Below, in pieces: positions 34,806-44,554 of a stretch of 64,000 nucleotides of DNA. The notes below the pieces were generated by a model. It had not been told where the DNA came from. It saw nothing but the letters and a program-made list of their open reading frames with translations, and did not search any database. Made by a program: the position numbers and the translations under genes. The stretch's first letter is position 1. Each line of letters opens with the position of its first letter. The stretch covers positions 48,997 through 112,996 of the forward strand of contig CALUCE010000006.1 in NCBI GenBank assembly GCA_943914475.1. The letters are read 5' to 3'. Source of the DNA: an uncultured Anaerococcus sp. GTDB taxonomy: Bacteria > Bacillota > Clostridia > Tissierellales > Peptoniphilaceae.

Positions 34806-35462
34806 CTATTTATCCTTTGATTTTTTTCTGTTACCTATGGCTGCAACTCCTGCAAACATCATACCTAAAACTATGAATGATGATGCTGGTTGAAGTAAGA
34901 ATCCTATTGTGTATTCTGTAGGAATTATGGTCATACCCATAAGAGTTCCTGCACCCAATACTTCTCTTACTAGAGCAAGTGCACCTATAGCTATTGTATA
35001 TCCGATACCTTGAGCCAAACCATCAACTATAGATGGAAGTACTCCATTTTGTGAAGCAAAACCTTCAGCTCTTGCAAGGATGATACAGTTTACTACTATC
35101 AAAGGAATAAAGATTCCCAATGACTCGTCAAGGGCTGGGAAGTATGCCTTGATTGCCATTTGAACTATTGTTACGAAAGATGCTATAACTACGATGAAAG
35201 AAGGAATTCTTATCTCATCAGCTATAAAGTTTCTTAACAAGGAAATTACTATATTTGACATGGTTAATACGAAAATTACCGCAGCACCCATACCCAAAGC
35301 ATTAACAAAGTTTGAAGAAATAGCAAGTACTGAACACATACCTACCATTTGTACAAACACTGGGTTATTAGCAAAGATACCGTCTTTGAAGATTTTTCCG
35401 TAATCAACCTTCTTTTTTTCTTTCTTTTCTTCAACAATTGGTTGTTCTATTTGTCTTTCCAT
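34806..35462 (-). CDS. rnfE: Rnf complex subunit RnfE
   Basis: A 218-residue membrane protein with about six spans, homologous to RnfA. DGIFANNPVFVQMVGMCSVL near the N-terminus and NCIILARAEGFAS in the middle are typical. A charged tail ends at RKKSKDK. Confidence 0.95.
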   Translation of the reverse strand: MERQIEQPIVEEKKEKKKVDYGKIFKDGIFANNPVFVQMVGMCSVLAISSNFVNALGMGAAVIFVLTMSNIVISLLRNFIADEIRIPSFIVVIASFVTIVQMAIKAYFPALDESLGIFIPLIVVNCIILARAEGFASQNGVLPSIVDGLAQGIGYTIAIGALALVREVLGAGTLMGMTIIPTEYTIGFLLQPASSFIVLGMMFAGVAAIGNRKKSKDK

Positions 35463-35471
35463 TTAATCCTC

Positions 35472-36020
35472 CTACTTGATCTTATCCAAGGTTTCACGTG
35501 CTATGTTGATACCTCTTACTATAGTTGTAGTGGAAATGGTCGCACCAGAGATACCTACGATCTCTGTATCAGATCCGCTATCAGAAAATCCAACTTCTTG
35601 GTCCATAGAAACACCGGCTACTCCTTCACTGAAGAAGTCTTCTTCCATGTTTTTACCAAATCCTGCTGACTCTTCATGAACCAATGGTGAGAAACCTGTA
35701 AGCTTGTTGTCTGGGTCTACCCCAACCAAAAACTCAATTGGTCCACCGTATCCACCTGGTGAGTTAATATCAAATACATATCCTTCACTTCCGTCAGATC
35801 CTATTGCCTTGTAGGCTCCTACGATTTCTGGAGGAAGATCTACGTCTTTTATTTCTTCAAAAGTAGCATCCTTATAAACAACTTTTAAGGATTCTTGAAG
35901 TTTTTCTTGGTTGGCAGCTTCTATAACTGGAGCTGTAGCATTGTTAGTAAAAGCTAAAGCTGCACCGGAAACTGCTGTTATTATTAATAGTTTTAATCCT
36001 AGTTTTAATGATTTATTCAT
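35472..36020 (-). CDS. rnfG: Rnf complex subunit RnfG
   Basis: A 182-residue flavoprotein subunit with one N-terminal span. SGATISTTT (about residues 158-166) is the covalent FMN attachment motif, with the threonine after Ala carrying the flavin. Overlaps rnfD by 8 bases. Confidence 0.95.
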   Translation of the reverse strand: MNKSLKLGLKLLIITAVSGAALAFTNNATAPVIEAANQEKLQESLKVVYKDATFEEIKDVDLPPEIVGAYKAIGSDGSEGYVFDINSPGGYGGPIEFLVGVDPDNKLTGFSPLVHEESAGFGKNMEEDFFSEGVAGVSMDQEVGFSDSGSDTEIVGISGATISTTTIVRGINIARETLDKIK

Positions 36021-36960
36021 CTTTGCCCTCTTTCTTTGAGTAATCTACTCCAAATACCTTTGGCCTTATTTTTTCCTCAATCAAAGGAACTGTCAAGTTC
36101 ATCAATAGGATTGCATAAGATACACCTTCAGGATATCCACCGAAGACTCTTATAATAGCAGTTAAAAATCCGCATCCTACAGCAAATATTACTCTTCCCT
36201 TTGGTGTAACTGGAATTGTTACATAGTCGGTTGCCATGAAGAAGGCACCTAGGAACAAACCACCTGAAAGAAGTTGTTCTAAAAGATTATTTGCTGACTT
36301 GTTAAATACTACTAGCAAGATTGCTGTTGTAGCTATGTATATTAAAGGAACCTTTGGATCAATTACTTTTCTGTATATTAGGTAAATTCCACCAAGGATA
36401 ATGGCAAGGGTTGAAACTTCTCCTATACATCCACCCATGTTTCCAATAAACATATCCATAAGTGCTGGTTGCTTGCCGCCTGATAATGGTGTTGCAGATG
36501 CTATAGCTGAAACTCCACCTGGTGCTACAAAGTAGGTCATTGAACTTGACCATGAAGCCATTAGGAAAGCTCTTGCAGCCAAGGCTGGGTTAACTATATT
36601 TTGTCCAATTCCACCAAAGAATTGTTTTGCAACTACTATAGCAAAGAATGAACCTAGAACCATTTGCCAGATTGGCATAGTTACTGTAACGTTATAGGAT
36701 AAAAGTAAACCTGTAACTACTGCAGATAAATCACCTATAGTAGATTCTCTCTTCATTGCCTTATTACATAAGAATTCTGCTAGAACACAGCTTATGATAC
36801 ATGTTGCCATGATTATCAAAGCCCTACCCTTAAAGAAGTAAGCTCCTGCTATACCAGTTGGGATAAGTGCTATGATTACATCAAGCATTTCCTTAGAAAC
36901 TGTTCTATCACTTCTCATGTGAGGAGAAGAGGTTACTAATAATTTTTCTTTATATTCCAT
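36013..36960 (-). CDS. rnfD: Rnf complex subunit RnfD
   Basis: A 315-residue membrane subunit with about eight to nine spans. It starts with SSPHMRSDRTV, and SATPLSGG carries the Thr expected to bind FMN; NPALAARAF and PEGVSYAIL are further family landmarks. Confidence 0.95.
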   Translation of the reverse strand: MEYKEKLLVTSSPHMRSDRTVSKEMLDVIIALIPTGIAGAYFFKGRALIIMATCIISCVLAEFLCNKAMKRESTIGDLSAVVTGLLLSYNVTVTMPIWQMVLGSFFAIVVAKQFFGGIGQNIVNPALAARAFLMASWSSSMTYFVAPGGVSAIASATPLSGGKQPALMDMFIGNMGGCIGEVSTLAIILGGIYLIYRKVIDPKVPLIYIATTAILLVVFNKSANNLLEQLLSGGLFLGAFFMATDYVTIPVTPKGRVIFAVGCGFLTAIIRVFGGYPEGVSYAILLMNLTVPLIEEKIRPKVFGVDYSKKEGKDE

Positions 36961-36971
36961 TTATATCTCCT

Positions 36972-38288
36972 CTATTTTCCTGCCGCCCTTATTTGTCTCT
37001 TACCAAATCTTATAGCCTCTACTAGAGGTCTTTTTGCTGGACAAATATATGAGCATGAACCACATTCTATACAATCCATTATGTTAAGCTCTTGAGCCTT
37101 GTCGTATTCTTCTCTTAGTGAGAATTTGTGTATATATAAAGGTAAGAGTCCAACTGGACATGCATTAACACATTTACTACATCTTACACATGGGCTAATA
37201 ACAGGTGGCTTAGATTCTTCTTCTGTTAGGACCAAAATAGAGTTTGATGCCTTTTCTACTGGAAGATCAATTTGTGGTTGGGCTATACCCATCATTGGTC
37301 CACCGTTTATTATCTTGCCATAGTCTTCTGTTACTCCACCACATTGTTCTATTAAGAAATTAAATGGTGTTCCTATCTTAACAAGCATATTGTGAGGTTC
37401 TTTTACCCCGTGACCTGATACTGTAAGATATCTTTCGAATAAAGGTTTGTTATAGAAGCAAGCTTCGTAAACAGCAAGTGTTGAGGATACGTTAGAAACA
37501 ATACCTCCAACATCAAGTGGTAGTCCTCCTGAAGGGACTTGTCTATGTAAAACTGCATCAATAATTCTTTTTTCATCCCCTTGAGGATATTTGGTAACTA
37601 AAGTTGCAAGGTCAAGCTTTGAGTTTGCTTTTTGGCTTAAAGCTTCTTTGATGTTTTTGATTGCTTCTGGTTTATTATCTTCTATGGCGATGATACCTTT
37701 TTCAGCACCACAGGCTTTCATTAGAAGTTCCAAACCCTCTACAATTTCGACTGACTTGTTTTTCATAACATAGTCGTCACAAGTTATGTAAGGTTCACAT
37801 TCTGCACCGTTTATGATTACAGTATCTACTGGTTTGTTTGGGTTGTATTTAATGTGAGCTGGAAAAGCCGCACCTCCCATACCAACTATACCGTTATCTT
37901 TGATTGCTTGAACGATTTCCTCTTTACTAAAAGTACTTGGGTCTCTTTTTTCGAAGGTCTTTTCTTGGTCATAACCTTCTGTTGAGATAACTACTGCTTT
38001 GGCATTTTTACCTGAAGCTGTTTGTATATCTTTTACTTCTTTAACAATTCCTGCTACAGAAGAGTGGATATTAGCAGAAAAATTACCACTAGCTTCACCG
38101 ATAAGTTGGCCAATTTCCACCTCATCATTTTTCTTTACTAAACATTTACTTGGTGCTCCGATATGTTGAGTTAAAGGAATAGTAACTTCACTAGGAATTT
38201 CAGAAATCAATAATGACGAATTTCCAGATAATTCTTTGAACTCTTCTATCTTAACACCATTGTGAAATGTCAAATTTTCTAGAGCCAT
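36972..38288 (-). CDS. rnfC: Rnf complex subunit RnfC
   Basis: NADH-side soluble subunit. It has a SLBB-like N-terminal region, a Rossmann-type NAD/FMN site (GMGGAAFPAHIKY, NGAECEPYITCDD) and two C-terminal 4Fe-4S sets (CVRCSKCVNACP and CIECGSCSYICP). At 438 residues it is normal. First gene of the operon, behind a TATAAT promoter. The complex couples ferredoxin oxidation by NAD+ to ion export. Confidence 0.96.
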   Translation of the reverse strand: MALENLTFHNGVKIEEFKELSGNSSLLISEIPSEVTIPLTQHIGAPSKCLVKKNDEVEIGQLIGEASGNFSANIHSSVAGIVKEVKDIQTASGKNAKAVVISTEGYDQEKTFEKRDPSTFSKEEIVQAIKDNGIVGMGGAAFPAHIKYNPNKPVDTVIINGAECEPYITCDDYVMKNKSVEIVEGLELLMKACGAEKGIIAIEDNKPEAIKNIKEALSQKANSKLDLATLVTKYPQGDEKRIIDAVLHRQVPSGGLPLDVGGIVSNVSSTLAVYEACFYNKPLFERYLTVSGHGVKEPHNMLVKIGTPFNFLIEQCGGVTEDYGKIINGGPMMGIAQPQIDLPVEKASNSILVLTEEESKPPVISPCVRCSKCVNACPVGLLPLYIHKFSLREEYDKAQELNIMDCIECGSCSYICPAKRPLVEAIRFGKRQIRAAGK

Positions 38289-38327
38289 ATTTTCTCCTTC
38301 CTTGATAAATTTTTTTCGTATAGATTC

Positions 38328-38356
38328 ATTATAAGATATTTAGAGATATTATTCAA
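38328..38356 (-). promoter_or_regulatory. Promoter of the rnf operon
   Basis: -35 TTGAAT (38351-38356 complement), 17-base spacer and perfect -10 TATAAT (38328-38333 complement), about 40 bases before the rnfC ATG. Confidence 0.7.
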
Positions 38357-38359
38357 TCT

Positions 38360-39016
38360 TTATAAAATATCTTGTAGCATTTTTTTGACAAATTTTTTAT
38401 AGTTATTTACTGTAAGCTTTTTGCGATCAGCTAAGTCCTTATCGCTTGGTAAACCATCTTTATAGAAGGTTTTCATCACTTCATAATTGGCAGAAACTTT
38501 TGTAACATATTGCCTGGTTTCATCAATTGGAATATTGTTCACATTCGGGTCATTTTTATCTATTATTCCATCGTTTATCCACTCATCTACATTTCCAATA
38601 CCTCCATTATAGGCAGCAAGTGCCAGTTCCATATCGTTATAATACCTATAAAGGTAGTCATAATAAGCAACTCCAAGCTTTAGGTTGTAGTCAACATCCT
38701 TTAGTTTTTGTGGATAATATTCTTCTCCTATTATTTCTGCAGAATGTCTAGCTGATTCATCAAGTAATTGCATAAGTCCCTTGGCATCTTGGTTGGAGTG
38801 GGCATTGATATCAAAATCACTTTCTACCTTTACTATAGAAGCTGTCAAAAGAGGATCTACATGATACTCTTGGCTATAGTGATTGATCTCTTCCTGGTAG
38901 GATATATGTTGTCTGGATGTTTGGTAGGCTACTACTGCAAAAGAAATAAATATACCCACAGCTACTAACAAAACTAGGTATAGGATAAATTTTAATAGTC
39001 CTTTTATAAACTTCAT
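38360..39016 (-). CDS. Lytic transglycosylase (SLT domain)
   Basis: Wall-cleaving enzyme of 218 residues: one N-terminal span (about 8-28), then an SLT domain. The catalytic Glu is in IVKVESDF, with the GLMQLL and ALAAYNGGIGNVDEW motifs following in normal order. Membrane-anchored outside the cell. Overlaps coaE by 4 bases in the polA-coaE unit. Confidence 0.92.
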   Translation of the reverse strand: MKFIKGLLKFILYLVLLVAVGIFISFAVVAYQTSRQHISYQEEINHYSQEYHVDPLLTASIVKVESDFDINAHSNQDAKGLMQLLDESARHSAEIIGEEYYPQKLKDVDYNLKLGVAYYDYLYRYYNDMELALAAYNGGIGNVDEWINDGIIDKNDPNVNNIPIDETRQYVTKVSANYEVMKTFYKDGLPSDKDLADRKKLTVNNYKKFVKKMLQDIL

Positions 39017-39609
39017 CTATATTTCTCCACTTCTTTTAATTTTTCCATAAGCTGATTTTTTAAATTATTAAGGTCAGAGGAATTATCAAAGACAAAATCA
39101 GATCCCTTTATCATCTCCTCCCTCTTAGCCTGACTTTCAAGCTTTTGGAGGGCATAGTCATAAGAAATCTTATCTCTATCCATAAGTCTTTTTATTTGGA
39201 CATCCCTATCTGCATCTACCAGCAAAACCTTATCATGGCTTATATTTTCTTTCATAGAAAAGAATAAAGGTATTTCTATAAAGACTGTTTTTTCTCCACT
39301 TTCCTCTATTTTCTTTTCAATTGTAGATATAATATTTGAGTGTGTCAACCTATTTATGGCTTCCATCTTTTGTCTATCAGAAAAAATCATTTGGGCCAGT
39401 ATCTTCTTATCAAGAAAATCTTCCTTAAAAGCTGGATCAAAAATTCCAGAATTTTTTATAGCCCTATAGTTGGCCTCTCCCTTTTCAAGAAGCTTTCTGT
39501 TGACCTCATCAGAGTCTATGACAAGGTAGCCCTCATCTCTTAATAATTTTGCCAGGGTTGATTTACCGGAACCTATAGTCCCGGTAATTACTATCCTATT
39601 TTGATTCAT
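39013..39609 (-). CDS. coaE: Dephospho-CoA kinase
   Basis: Last step of coenzyme A synthesis. The P-loop GTIGSGKST is at residues 10-18, followed by VIDSDEVNRKLLE and DADRDVQIKRLMDRD. At 198 residues it is normal. The polA-coaE pairing is common in Gram-positives. Confidence 0.94.
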   Translation of the reverse strand: MNQNRIVITGTIGSGKSTLAKLLRDEGYLVIDSDEVNRKLLEKGEANYRAIKNSGIFDPAFKEDFLDKKILAQMIFSDRQKMEAINRLTHSNIISTIEKKIEESGEKTVFIEIPLFFSMKENISHDKVLLVDADRDVQIKRLMDRDKISYDYALQKLESQAKREEMIKGSDFVFDNSSDLNNLKNQLMEKLKEVEKYR

Positions 39610-42235
39610 ACATACTTTCTCCAGTATTTACATCAACCACCAAAGGAATGGATAGACTTACTGCACTTTGCATAGAATCCTTTAAAACTTCCTTGGCTTT
39701 TTCTGCATCTTCTAAAGAAGATTCTATAATAATCTCATCGTGGATTTGAAGAACTATCCTAGCATCAAGTTTTCCTTTCAAAAGATTTTCCCTAACCTTA
39801 ATCATGGCAATTTTTATAATATCTGCTGCCGATCCTTGGATAGGTGTGTTTAGGGCAACTCTTTCTCCAAAAGATCTCACGTTAAAGTTTCTAGAGTTTA
39901 TCTCTGGTACATATCTTCTTCTATTAAACATGGTTTCTATATAGCCTTGGTCCTTGGCGAGTTTTACCACATCCTTCATATATTTTTTGATAGAAGGATA
40001 GGTATCAAGGTAGTTGTCTATATATTCCTTGGCTGTTTTTCTCGGAATACCTAGGTTTTGGGATAAACCATAGTCGGATATACCATAAATAATTCCAAAG
40101 TTTACCGCCTTGGCTTCAGATCTTTGTAGGCTACTTACCTGATCAAGTGGTGTGTCAAAGACTTCAGATGCAGTCTTTCTGTGAATATCAAGATCATGGT
40201 TAAAGGCATCTTGCATCTTTTCATCTCCACTTAGATGAGCAAGAACCCTTAGCTCGATTTGGGAATAGTCTGCATCTATCAAGATCCTTCCCTCATCTGC
40301 CTTAAAGGCTTTTCTTATTTTCCTTCCTTCTTCTGTTCTTATAGGAAGGTTTTGTAGGTTTGGCTCTGTAGATGAAAGTCTTCCTGTGGCAGCCACATTT
40401 TGCCTAAAGGTAGATCTAATCCTACCATCCTCATCTATGGCTTCTTCAAGTCCTTCTATATAGGTGGACTTAAGTTTGAAAAGTTCCCTATAGGATTCTA
40501 TCTTAGGAATAATCTCATGCTTATCTCTTAGTTTTTCAAGCACAGATGCATCTGTAGAAAAACCAGTCTTGGTCTTTTTTATAACAGGTAGCTCTAAGTC
40601 CTTAAATAAAACCTGACCTAATTGTTTTGGTGAGTTGATATTAAATTCTGAACCAACAAGCTCATAAATCTTACTTGTAAGCTTATCAAGTTCTTCTTCA
40701 ATTTCAGATTTAAGCCCATCCAAAACTTCCCTGTCAGTTATAAAACCTACTATTTCCATATCAGCAAGGACCCTAGATAGTTTTAGTTCTATGTTTTCAT
40801 ACAATTCCATCATTTGGAATTCTTTAAGTTTTTCCTCTATTGGCTCTTCTGCATCTTCTATGGAATTTAAAAATTCAGCCAAATACTTGCCTAGGTCTTC
40901 TTCATCTAAAGAAGCAAAGGTCTTTTTCTTCCTGCCCTTGCCCAAAAGATCTTCTTCATTTCTTACTTCATAGTCAAGGAAGGCCTGGCTCATAGCTTTT
41001 TGGTCATAAGATGACCTTGATGGGTCAATCAAATATTGCATAAGCATAAGATCATCATAAGGATAATCCACTTCTATACCAAGCTTATGAAGTAGGACTA
41101 TATCTTCCTTTATATCAAAGGAAATCTTCTTTATATCATTAGAGGCAAAAATTTCTTTAAAGCTTTCTATAAAGTCTTCGTTAGGATCTAGGATAAAAGT
41201 CTTAGAATCTTTAGTCTTTATACCAAGCTTGTAGATTTCAGAATGGATATAGTTATCTCCCTCATGGATAGTTTTAAAGATAAATTCCTTATCTTTTTTA
41301 ATTTTTTCTATTAAATCATCATAGCTATCTAGGTACTCAAAAGAAAAGTCATGGTCAATAGTACTTGCCCCATCTCCTGAAATTTGGTCTAAAAACTTAT
41401 TAAAGTTATATTTAGAGAACTTTTCAGTCAGTGATTCATAGTCTGGTTCCTTTTTTTCAAGCTCACTAATTTCATAATCTACAGGAACATGGGTTACTAT
41501 GGTTCCTATCTTTCTAGACATGTAGGCTATAGGTTCACTGTCAATAAGTCTTTCCTTGGTCTTTTTGCCAGAAACCTCGTCAATATTTTCATATAGACCT
41601 TCTATAGACCCATATTTTTGGATAAAGTCTATGGCTCTTTTTGGACCAATACCATCTACACCCGGAATATTATCAGACTTATCTCCCATAAGCCCCTTTA
41701 CATCAATAAGTTGTTTAGGTGTAAGTCCATATTCCTCCTTGATGGAATCTACTGTATATTCCACCATGTTGGATATACCTTTTCTGGTTAAATAGACTTT
41801 TACATTTTTATCTATAAGTTGGAAATAATCCTTATCTCCAGTGATAATTATAGTTTCAAGGCCTTCTTCACTTGCAAGCCTTGCATAGGTTCCGACAATA
41901 TCGTCAGCTTCATAGCCATCAATATCCATATGCTTAACATTTAAAGAATCAAGGATGTCCTTTAAGATTCCAAATTGGTAATTAAGCTCTGATGGTGCCT
42001 TGTCCCTGGTTGCCTTATAGTCCTTAAACTCTTCATGTCTAAAGGTTTTGGAGGACTTATCAAAAGCTACCAAGACATAGTCTGGTTGGTATTTTTCTAG
42101 AGCTGAAAAATACATGGTCAAAAAACCATAGACCCCATTGGTCATAACCCCATCAGCATTTGTAAGTTGTGGTAGGGCAAAAAACGCCCTAAAAATTAAG
42201 CTAGATCCATCGATCAGCATGATTTTTTTAGTCAT
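39596..42235 (-). CDS. polA: DNA polymerase I
   Basis: Repair and Okazaki-fragment polymerase of 879 residues. The 5' nuclease part shows AFDKSSKTFRHE, ITGDKDYFQL and GDKSDNIPGV. The middle 3'-5' exonuclease fold lacks the D-x-E metal motif, as in many Firmicutes, so proofreading is likely absent. The polymerase has DADYSQIELRVLAHLSGD, KAVNFGIIYG and QIHDEIIIE. I start at the ATG at 42235 behind AAAGGAG; the open frame extends 38 codons further but crosses the promoter and carries no binding site. Confidence 0.96.
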   Translation of the reverse strand: MTKKIMLIDGSSLIFRAFFALPQLTNADGVMTNGVYGFLTMYFSALEKYQPDYVLVAFDKSSKTFRHEEFKDYKATRDKAPSELNYQFGILKDILDSLNVKHMDIDGYEADDIVGTYARLASEEGLETIIITGDKDYFQLIDKNVKVYLTRKGISNMVEYTVDSIKEEYGLTPKQLIDVKGLMGDKSDNIPGVDGIGPKRAIDFIQKYGSIEGLYENIDEVSGKKTKERLIDSEPIAYMSRKIGTIVTHVPVDYEISELEKKEPDYESLTEKFSKYNFNKFLDQISGDGASTIDHDFSFEYLDSYDDLIEKIKKDKEFIFKTIHEGDNYIHSEIYKLGIKTKDSKTFILDPNEDFIESFKEIFASNDIKKISFDIKEDIVLLHKLGIEVDYPYDDLMLMQYLIDPSRSSYDQKAMSQAFLDYEVRNEEDLLGKGRKKKTFASLDEEDLGKYLAEFLNSIEDAEEPIEEKLKEFQMMELYENIELKLSRVLADMEIVGFITDREVLDGLKSEIEEELDKLTSKIYELVGSEFNINSPKQLGQVLFKDLELPVIKKTKTGFSTDASVLEKLRDKHEIIPKIESYRELFKLKSTYIEGLEEAIDEDGRIRSTFRQNVAATGRLSSTEPNLQNLPIRTEEGRKIRKAFKADEGRILIDADYSQIELRVLAHLSGDEKMQDAFNHDLDIHRKTASEVFDTPLDQVSSLQRSEAKAVNFGIIYGISDYGLSQNLGIPRKTAKEYIDNYLDTYPSIKKYMKDVVKLAKDQGYIETMFNRRRYVPEINSRNFNVRSFGERVALNTPIQGSAADIIKIAMIKVRENLLKGKLDARIVLQIHDEIIIESSLEDAEKAKEVLKDSMQSAVSLSIPLVVDVNTGESMYESK

Positions 42236-42253
42236 TGTAAACTCCTTTATTCT

Positions 42254-42282
42254 AGTATATCTTATAATAAAAATCCGGTAAA
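42254..42282 (-). promoter_or_regulatory. Promoter of polA-coaE
   Basis: -35 TTTACC, 17-base spacer, -10 TATACT, ending 18 bases before the polA ATG. Confidence 0.5.
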
Positions 42283-42376
42283 GCAAATAAGATAAAGATA
42301 GGCTTAGAGAAACATAGCAGGTATTTCTTTTAAAAGAATATAAGTACAAGTCCTTAAATTTTTAGACAAGTAGGTA

Positions 42377-42405
42377 CAAAAAAAAGCCTTGATTTCTCAA
42401 GGCTT
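42377..42405 (-). terminator. Terminator of tRNA-Leu(CAA)
   Basis: On the minus strand AAGCCTTGA pairs with TCAAGGCTT around GAAA, followed by a run of eight T in total. Confidence 0.88.
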
Positions 42406-42415
42406 ATCTAGGTTA

Positions 42416-42502
42416 TGGTGCTGGTGGTGGGACTTGAACCCACACGCCCCGAAGGACAACAGATTTTGAGTCTGTCTCGTCTGCCGATTCCGACACACCA
42501 GC
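42416..42502 (-). tRNA. tRNA-Leu (anticodon CAA)
   Basis: Acceptor GCTGGTG pairs with CACCAGC, anticodon stem ACAGA/TCTGT encloses CTCAAAA, and a long class II variable arm (TGTCCTTCGGGGC) is present. CCA is encoded at 42416-42418. Confidence 0.96.
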
Positions 42503-42536
42503 GCAGTACTCATATAGTATACCACCAAAAATATTA

Positions 42537-43097
42537 TTATTCAATTTTTTTGTTGAAAAATTTATCATAAGATCCCTTTTCATAGGAATATTTAGCATAT
42601 AAACCGCAAAGCCAACCTATAAGCCCACCAAAAATTACATCTGTTGGATAGTGGACATACAAGTAAAGCCTTGATAGGCCCATCAAAATTGCCAGGGCTA
42701 AAATTATCCCCTTAAATATTTTTGACTTTCCGAAAAATATAATCACGGAAAGAAAAGCAAAAGCTATGGCTGTATGACCTGAAGGAAAGGAATAATCTCT
42801 TGGTTTATTTATAAGAAGATTTATACCTCCTACCAAGTCAAAGGGTCTTATCCTTCCTACTAGGGGTTTTATGATTAGGTTAACAAGTATAACATTAGCT
42901 AAAAGTGAAAGGGCCAAGATTTTCCCCAAAATTCTCTTTCTCCTACATATAAGGAAAGCTAGGGTCAGGGCTATGAAAACAAAGCCACCATCACCCAATC
43001 TGGTAATGGCGGTCATTATTTTGTCCAAACTTTCACTTCTAAAGTTTTCTCTTATAAAATTTAAAATATTTATATCAATCTTCGTAATAAAATTCAT
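42537..43097 (-). CDS. PAP2 family membrane phosphatase
   Basis: A 186-residue membrane phosphatase with about five spans. The phosphatase motifs are KPLVGRIRPF, PSGHTA and SRLYLYVHYPTD. Relatives dephosphorylate undecaprenyl diphosphate or phosphatidylglycerol phosphate; the substrate cannot be decided here. It lies 8 bases after the CapA gene, suggesting a joint envelope role. Confidence 0.88.
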   Translation of the reverse strand: MNFITKIDINILNFIRENFRSESLDKIMTAITRLGDGGFVFIALTLAFLICRRKRILGKILALSLLANVILVNLIIKPLVGRIRPFDLVGGINLLINKPRDYSFPSGHTAIAFAFLSVIIFFGKSKIFKGIILALAILMGLSRLYLYVHYPTDVIFGGLIGWLCGLYAKYSYEKGSYDKFFNKKIE

Positions 43098-43104
43098 CTA
43101 CTCA

Positions 43105-44481
43105 CTATTTTCTATATTCTACGTCCGTTCTTACAGTTTCTGAAACCATGTCTTGGGCTTGTTTCATCCTTTCTTTTTGGAATTCATCTGCCTGGTCGGC
43201 ATATTTTCCATCTCCCAAAAAGTCAGCTACCAAACGTGTTTGAGTATTGCCACCGTACTCATTGTAAGTTGTTCCAACCCAAAGTGGATAAGCCCTTACA
43301 TCTTCAAGCTTAGTTTCACCATCTGACATATCCTTGGATAGGTCAATTTCATAGGCAACAGATTGTTCAGTTCTTATATCTCCCAAACTTTCATAAGATT
43401 GAAGGGAAATATAGTTCCCCAAAGCATAGGCTATAAAGCCCTTTCTTCCATCTTCAGTTTCATAGTATTCTCCAGGTTGGACCACATGTGGGTGATTACC
43501 TATAACAAGGTCTGCTCCCCAATCTATCATCTTTCTTCCAAGAGAAATTTGGTCAGGTGATGGATAGGATTGGTACTCTATTCCCCAATGAGGATAGACT
43601 ACAACAAAATCAGCATTATTATTTTTTGCTACCTTGATATCTTTTTCTATGAGTTCTTCATCAAGGAAATTTACAACCTTATTTACATCATAGTTTACAA
43701 CACTTGACTCCAAGCCATTTACCCCATAGGTATAGGCCAAAAAGGCAATTTTGACATCATTGACTGTCATATAAACTATCCTGTCTTCATTTTCTCCCTG
43801 GGTACCTACATGGAAAAGTCCCGCATCTTCTATTGCCTTGATAGTTGAAAACAAGCCTTCTTCTCCTGTATCTAAGCTGTGGTTGTTGGCAGTCGTTACT
43901 ATATCAAAGCCTGCTTCTTTTATATATTTTGGATATGATACATCTGTATTAAACCTTGGATATCCTGACAATTCATAGTCAGGATTTGAGGTTGTTTCGT
44001 AGTTACCTATGGCTATATCAGCATCTGATATAAAGTCTTTCATATAAAGAAATTGATCAGAAAAGTCAAAGGCCTCTCCTCCTGCCTTATTTCTAGCATA
44101 GGCAGTTTGACCCATATGGCTCATAATATCTCCAAAAGCCTTAATTTTTACAGTTTTTATATCCTTCTCGGATTTCTTTTTAGGCTTTTCTTCATTTTTT
44201 TCTTTTTTGCTAAGCTTTTTTTGAGTCTTTTCTTTTTTAGGCTCATCTTTTTTTATATTTGATTTTTCTTCTTTTACTTGATCTGTCTTTTCTTTTTCAG
44301 CAAGCTTTTTTTCTGTTTCAGCTTCTTCCTGACTTTTTAATATATTGTCTATTAAAGACTTACTATCTACTACTTGACTTTCTTGGTCTTTTTGTCCGCT
44401 CTTTGAAGTACAGGCGGATAATCCAACCATCAATATGACCGAAAATATTAAGCCAAATATTTTTTTATATGATTTTTTCAT
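43105..44481 (-). CDS. CapA/PgsA-type lipoprotein metallophosphatase
   Basis: A 458-residue exported protein. The lipobox LSAC anchors the Cys near residue 24. A Lys/Glu-rich disordered linker (about 45-110) leads into a CapA domain: FGDIMSHMGQ, GNYETTSN, TTANNHSLDTG, VVYPHWGIEYQ and GNHPHVVQPGEY. Related proteins serve in poly-gamma-glutamate capsule synthesis, but pgsB/C are not in the window, so the polymer is unproven. A general polymer or wall phosphatase role is equally possible. Confidence 0.87.
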   Translation of the reverse strand: MKKSYKKIFGLIFSVILMVGLSACTSKSGQKDQESQVVDSKSLIDNILKSQEEAETEKKLAEKEKTDQVKEEKSNIKKDEPKKEKTQKKLSKKEKNEEKPKKKSEKDIKTVKIKAFGDIMSHMGQTAYARNKAGGEAFDFSDQFLYMKDFISDADIAIGNYETTSNPDYELSGYPRFNTDVSYPKYIKEAGFDIVTTANNHSLDTGEEGLFSTIKAIEDAGLFHVGTQGENEDRIVYMTVNDVKIAFLAYTYGVNGLESSVVNYDVNKVVNFLDEELIEKDIKVAKNNNADFVVVYPHWGIEYQSYPSPDQISLGRKMIDWGADLVIGNHPHVVQPGEYYETEDGRKGFIAYALGNYISLQSYESLGDIRTEQSVAYEIDLSKDMSDGETKLEDVRAYPLWVGTTYNEYGGNTQTRLVADFLGDGKYADQADEFQKERMKQAQDMVSETVRTDVEYRK

Positions 44482-44554
44482 CTTTCCTCCACTGTTTAAC
44501 TAGTTCGTATATTATTCTATTATATTTTCTAGAATAAGTCACCCTTTATCTAGT

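Noticed and set aside
39596..42349. The longer polA start at 42349
   Set aside because: The 38 extra codons cover the polA promoter and have no ribosome binding site, while the ATG at 42235 has AAAGGAG and the conserved N-terminus.
42413..42598. A 61-codon minus-strand frame over tRNA-Leu
   Set aside because: Most of it is the tRNA gene itself; the tail resembles frames often mis-called over tRNA-Leu genes.
43105..44481. A poly-gamma-glutamate capsule operon
   Set aside because: Only a CapA-like gene is present; no ligase or transporter subunits lie nearby.
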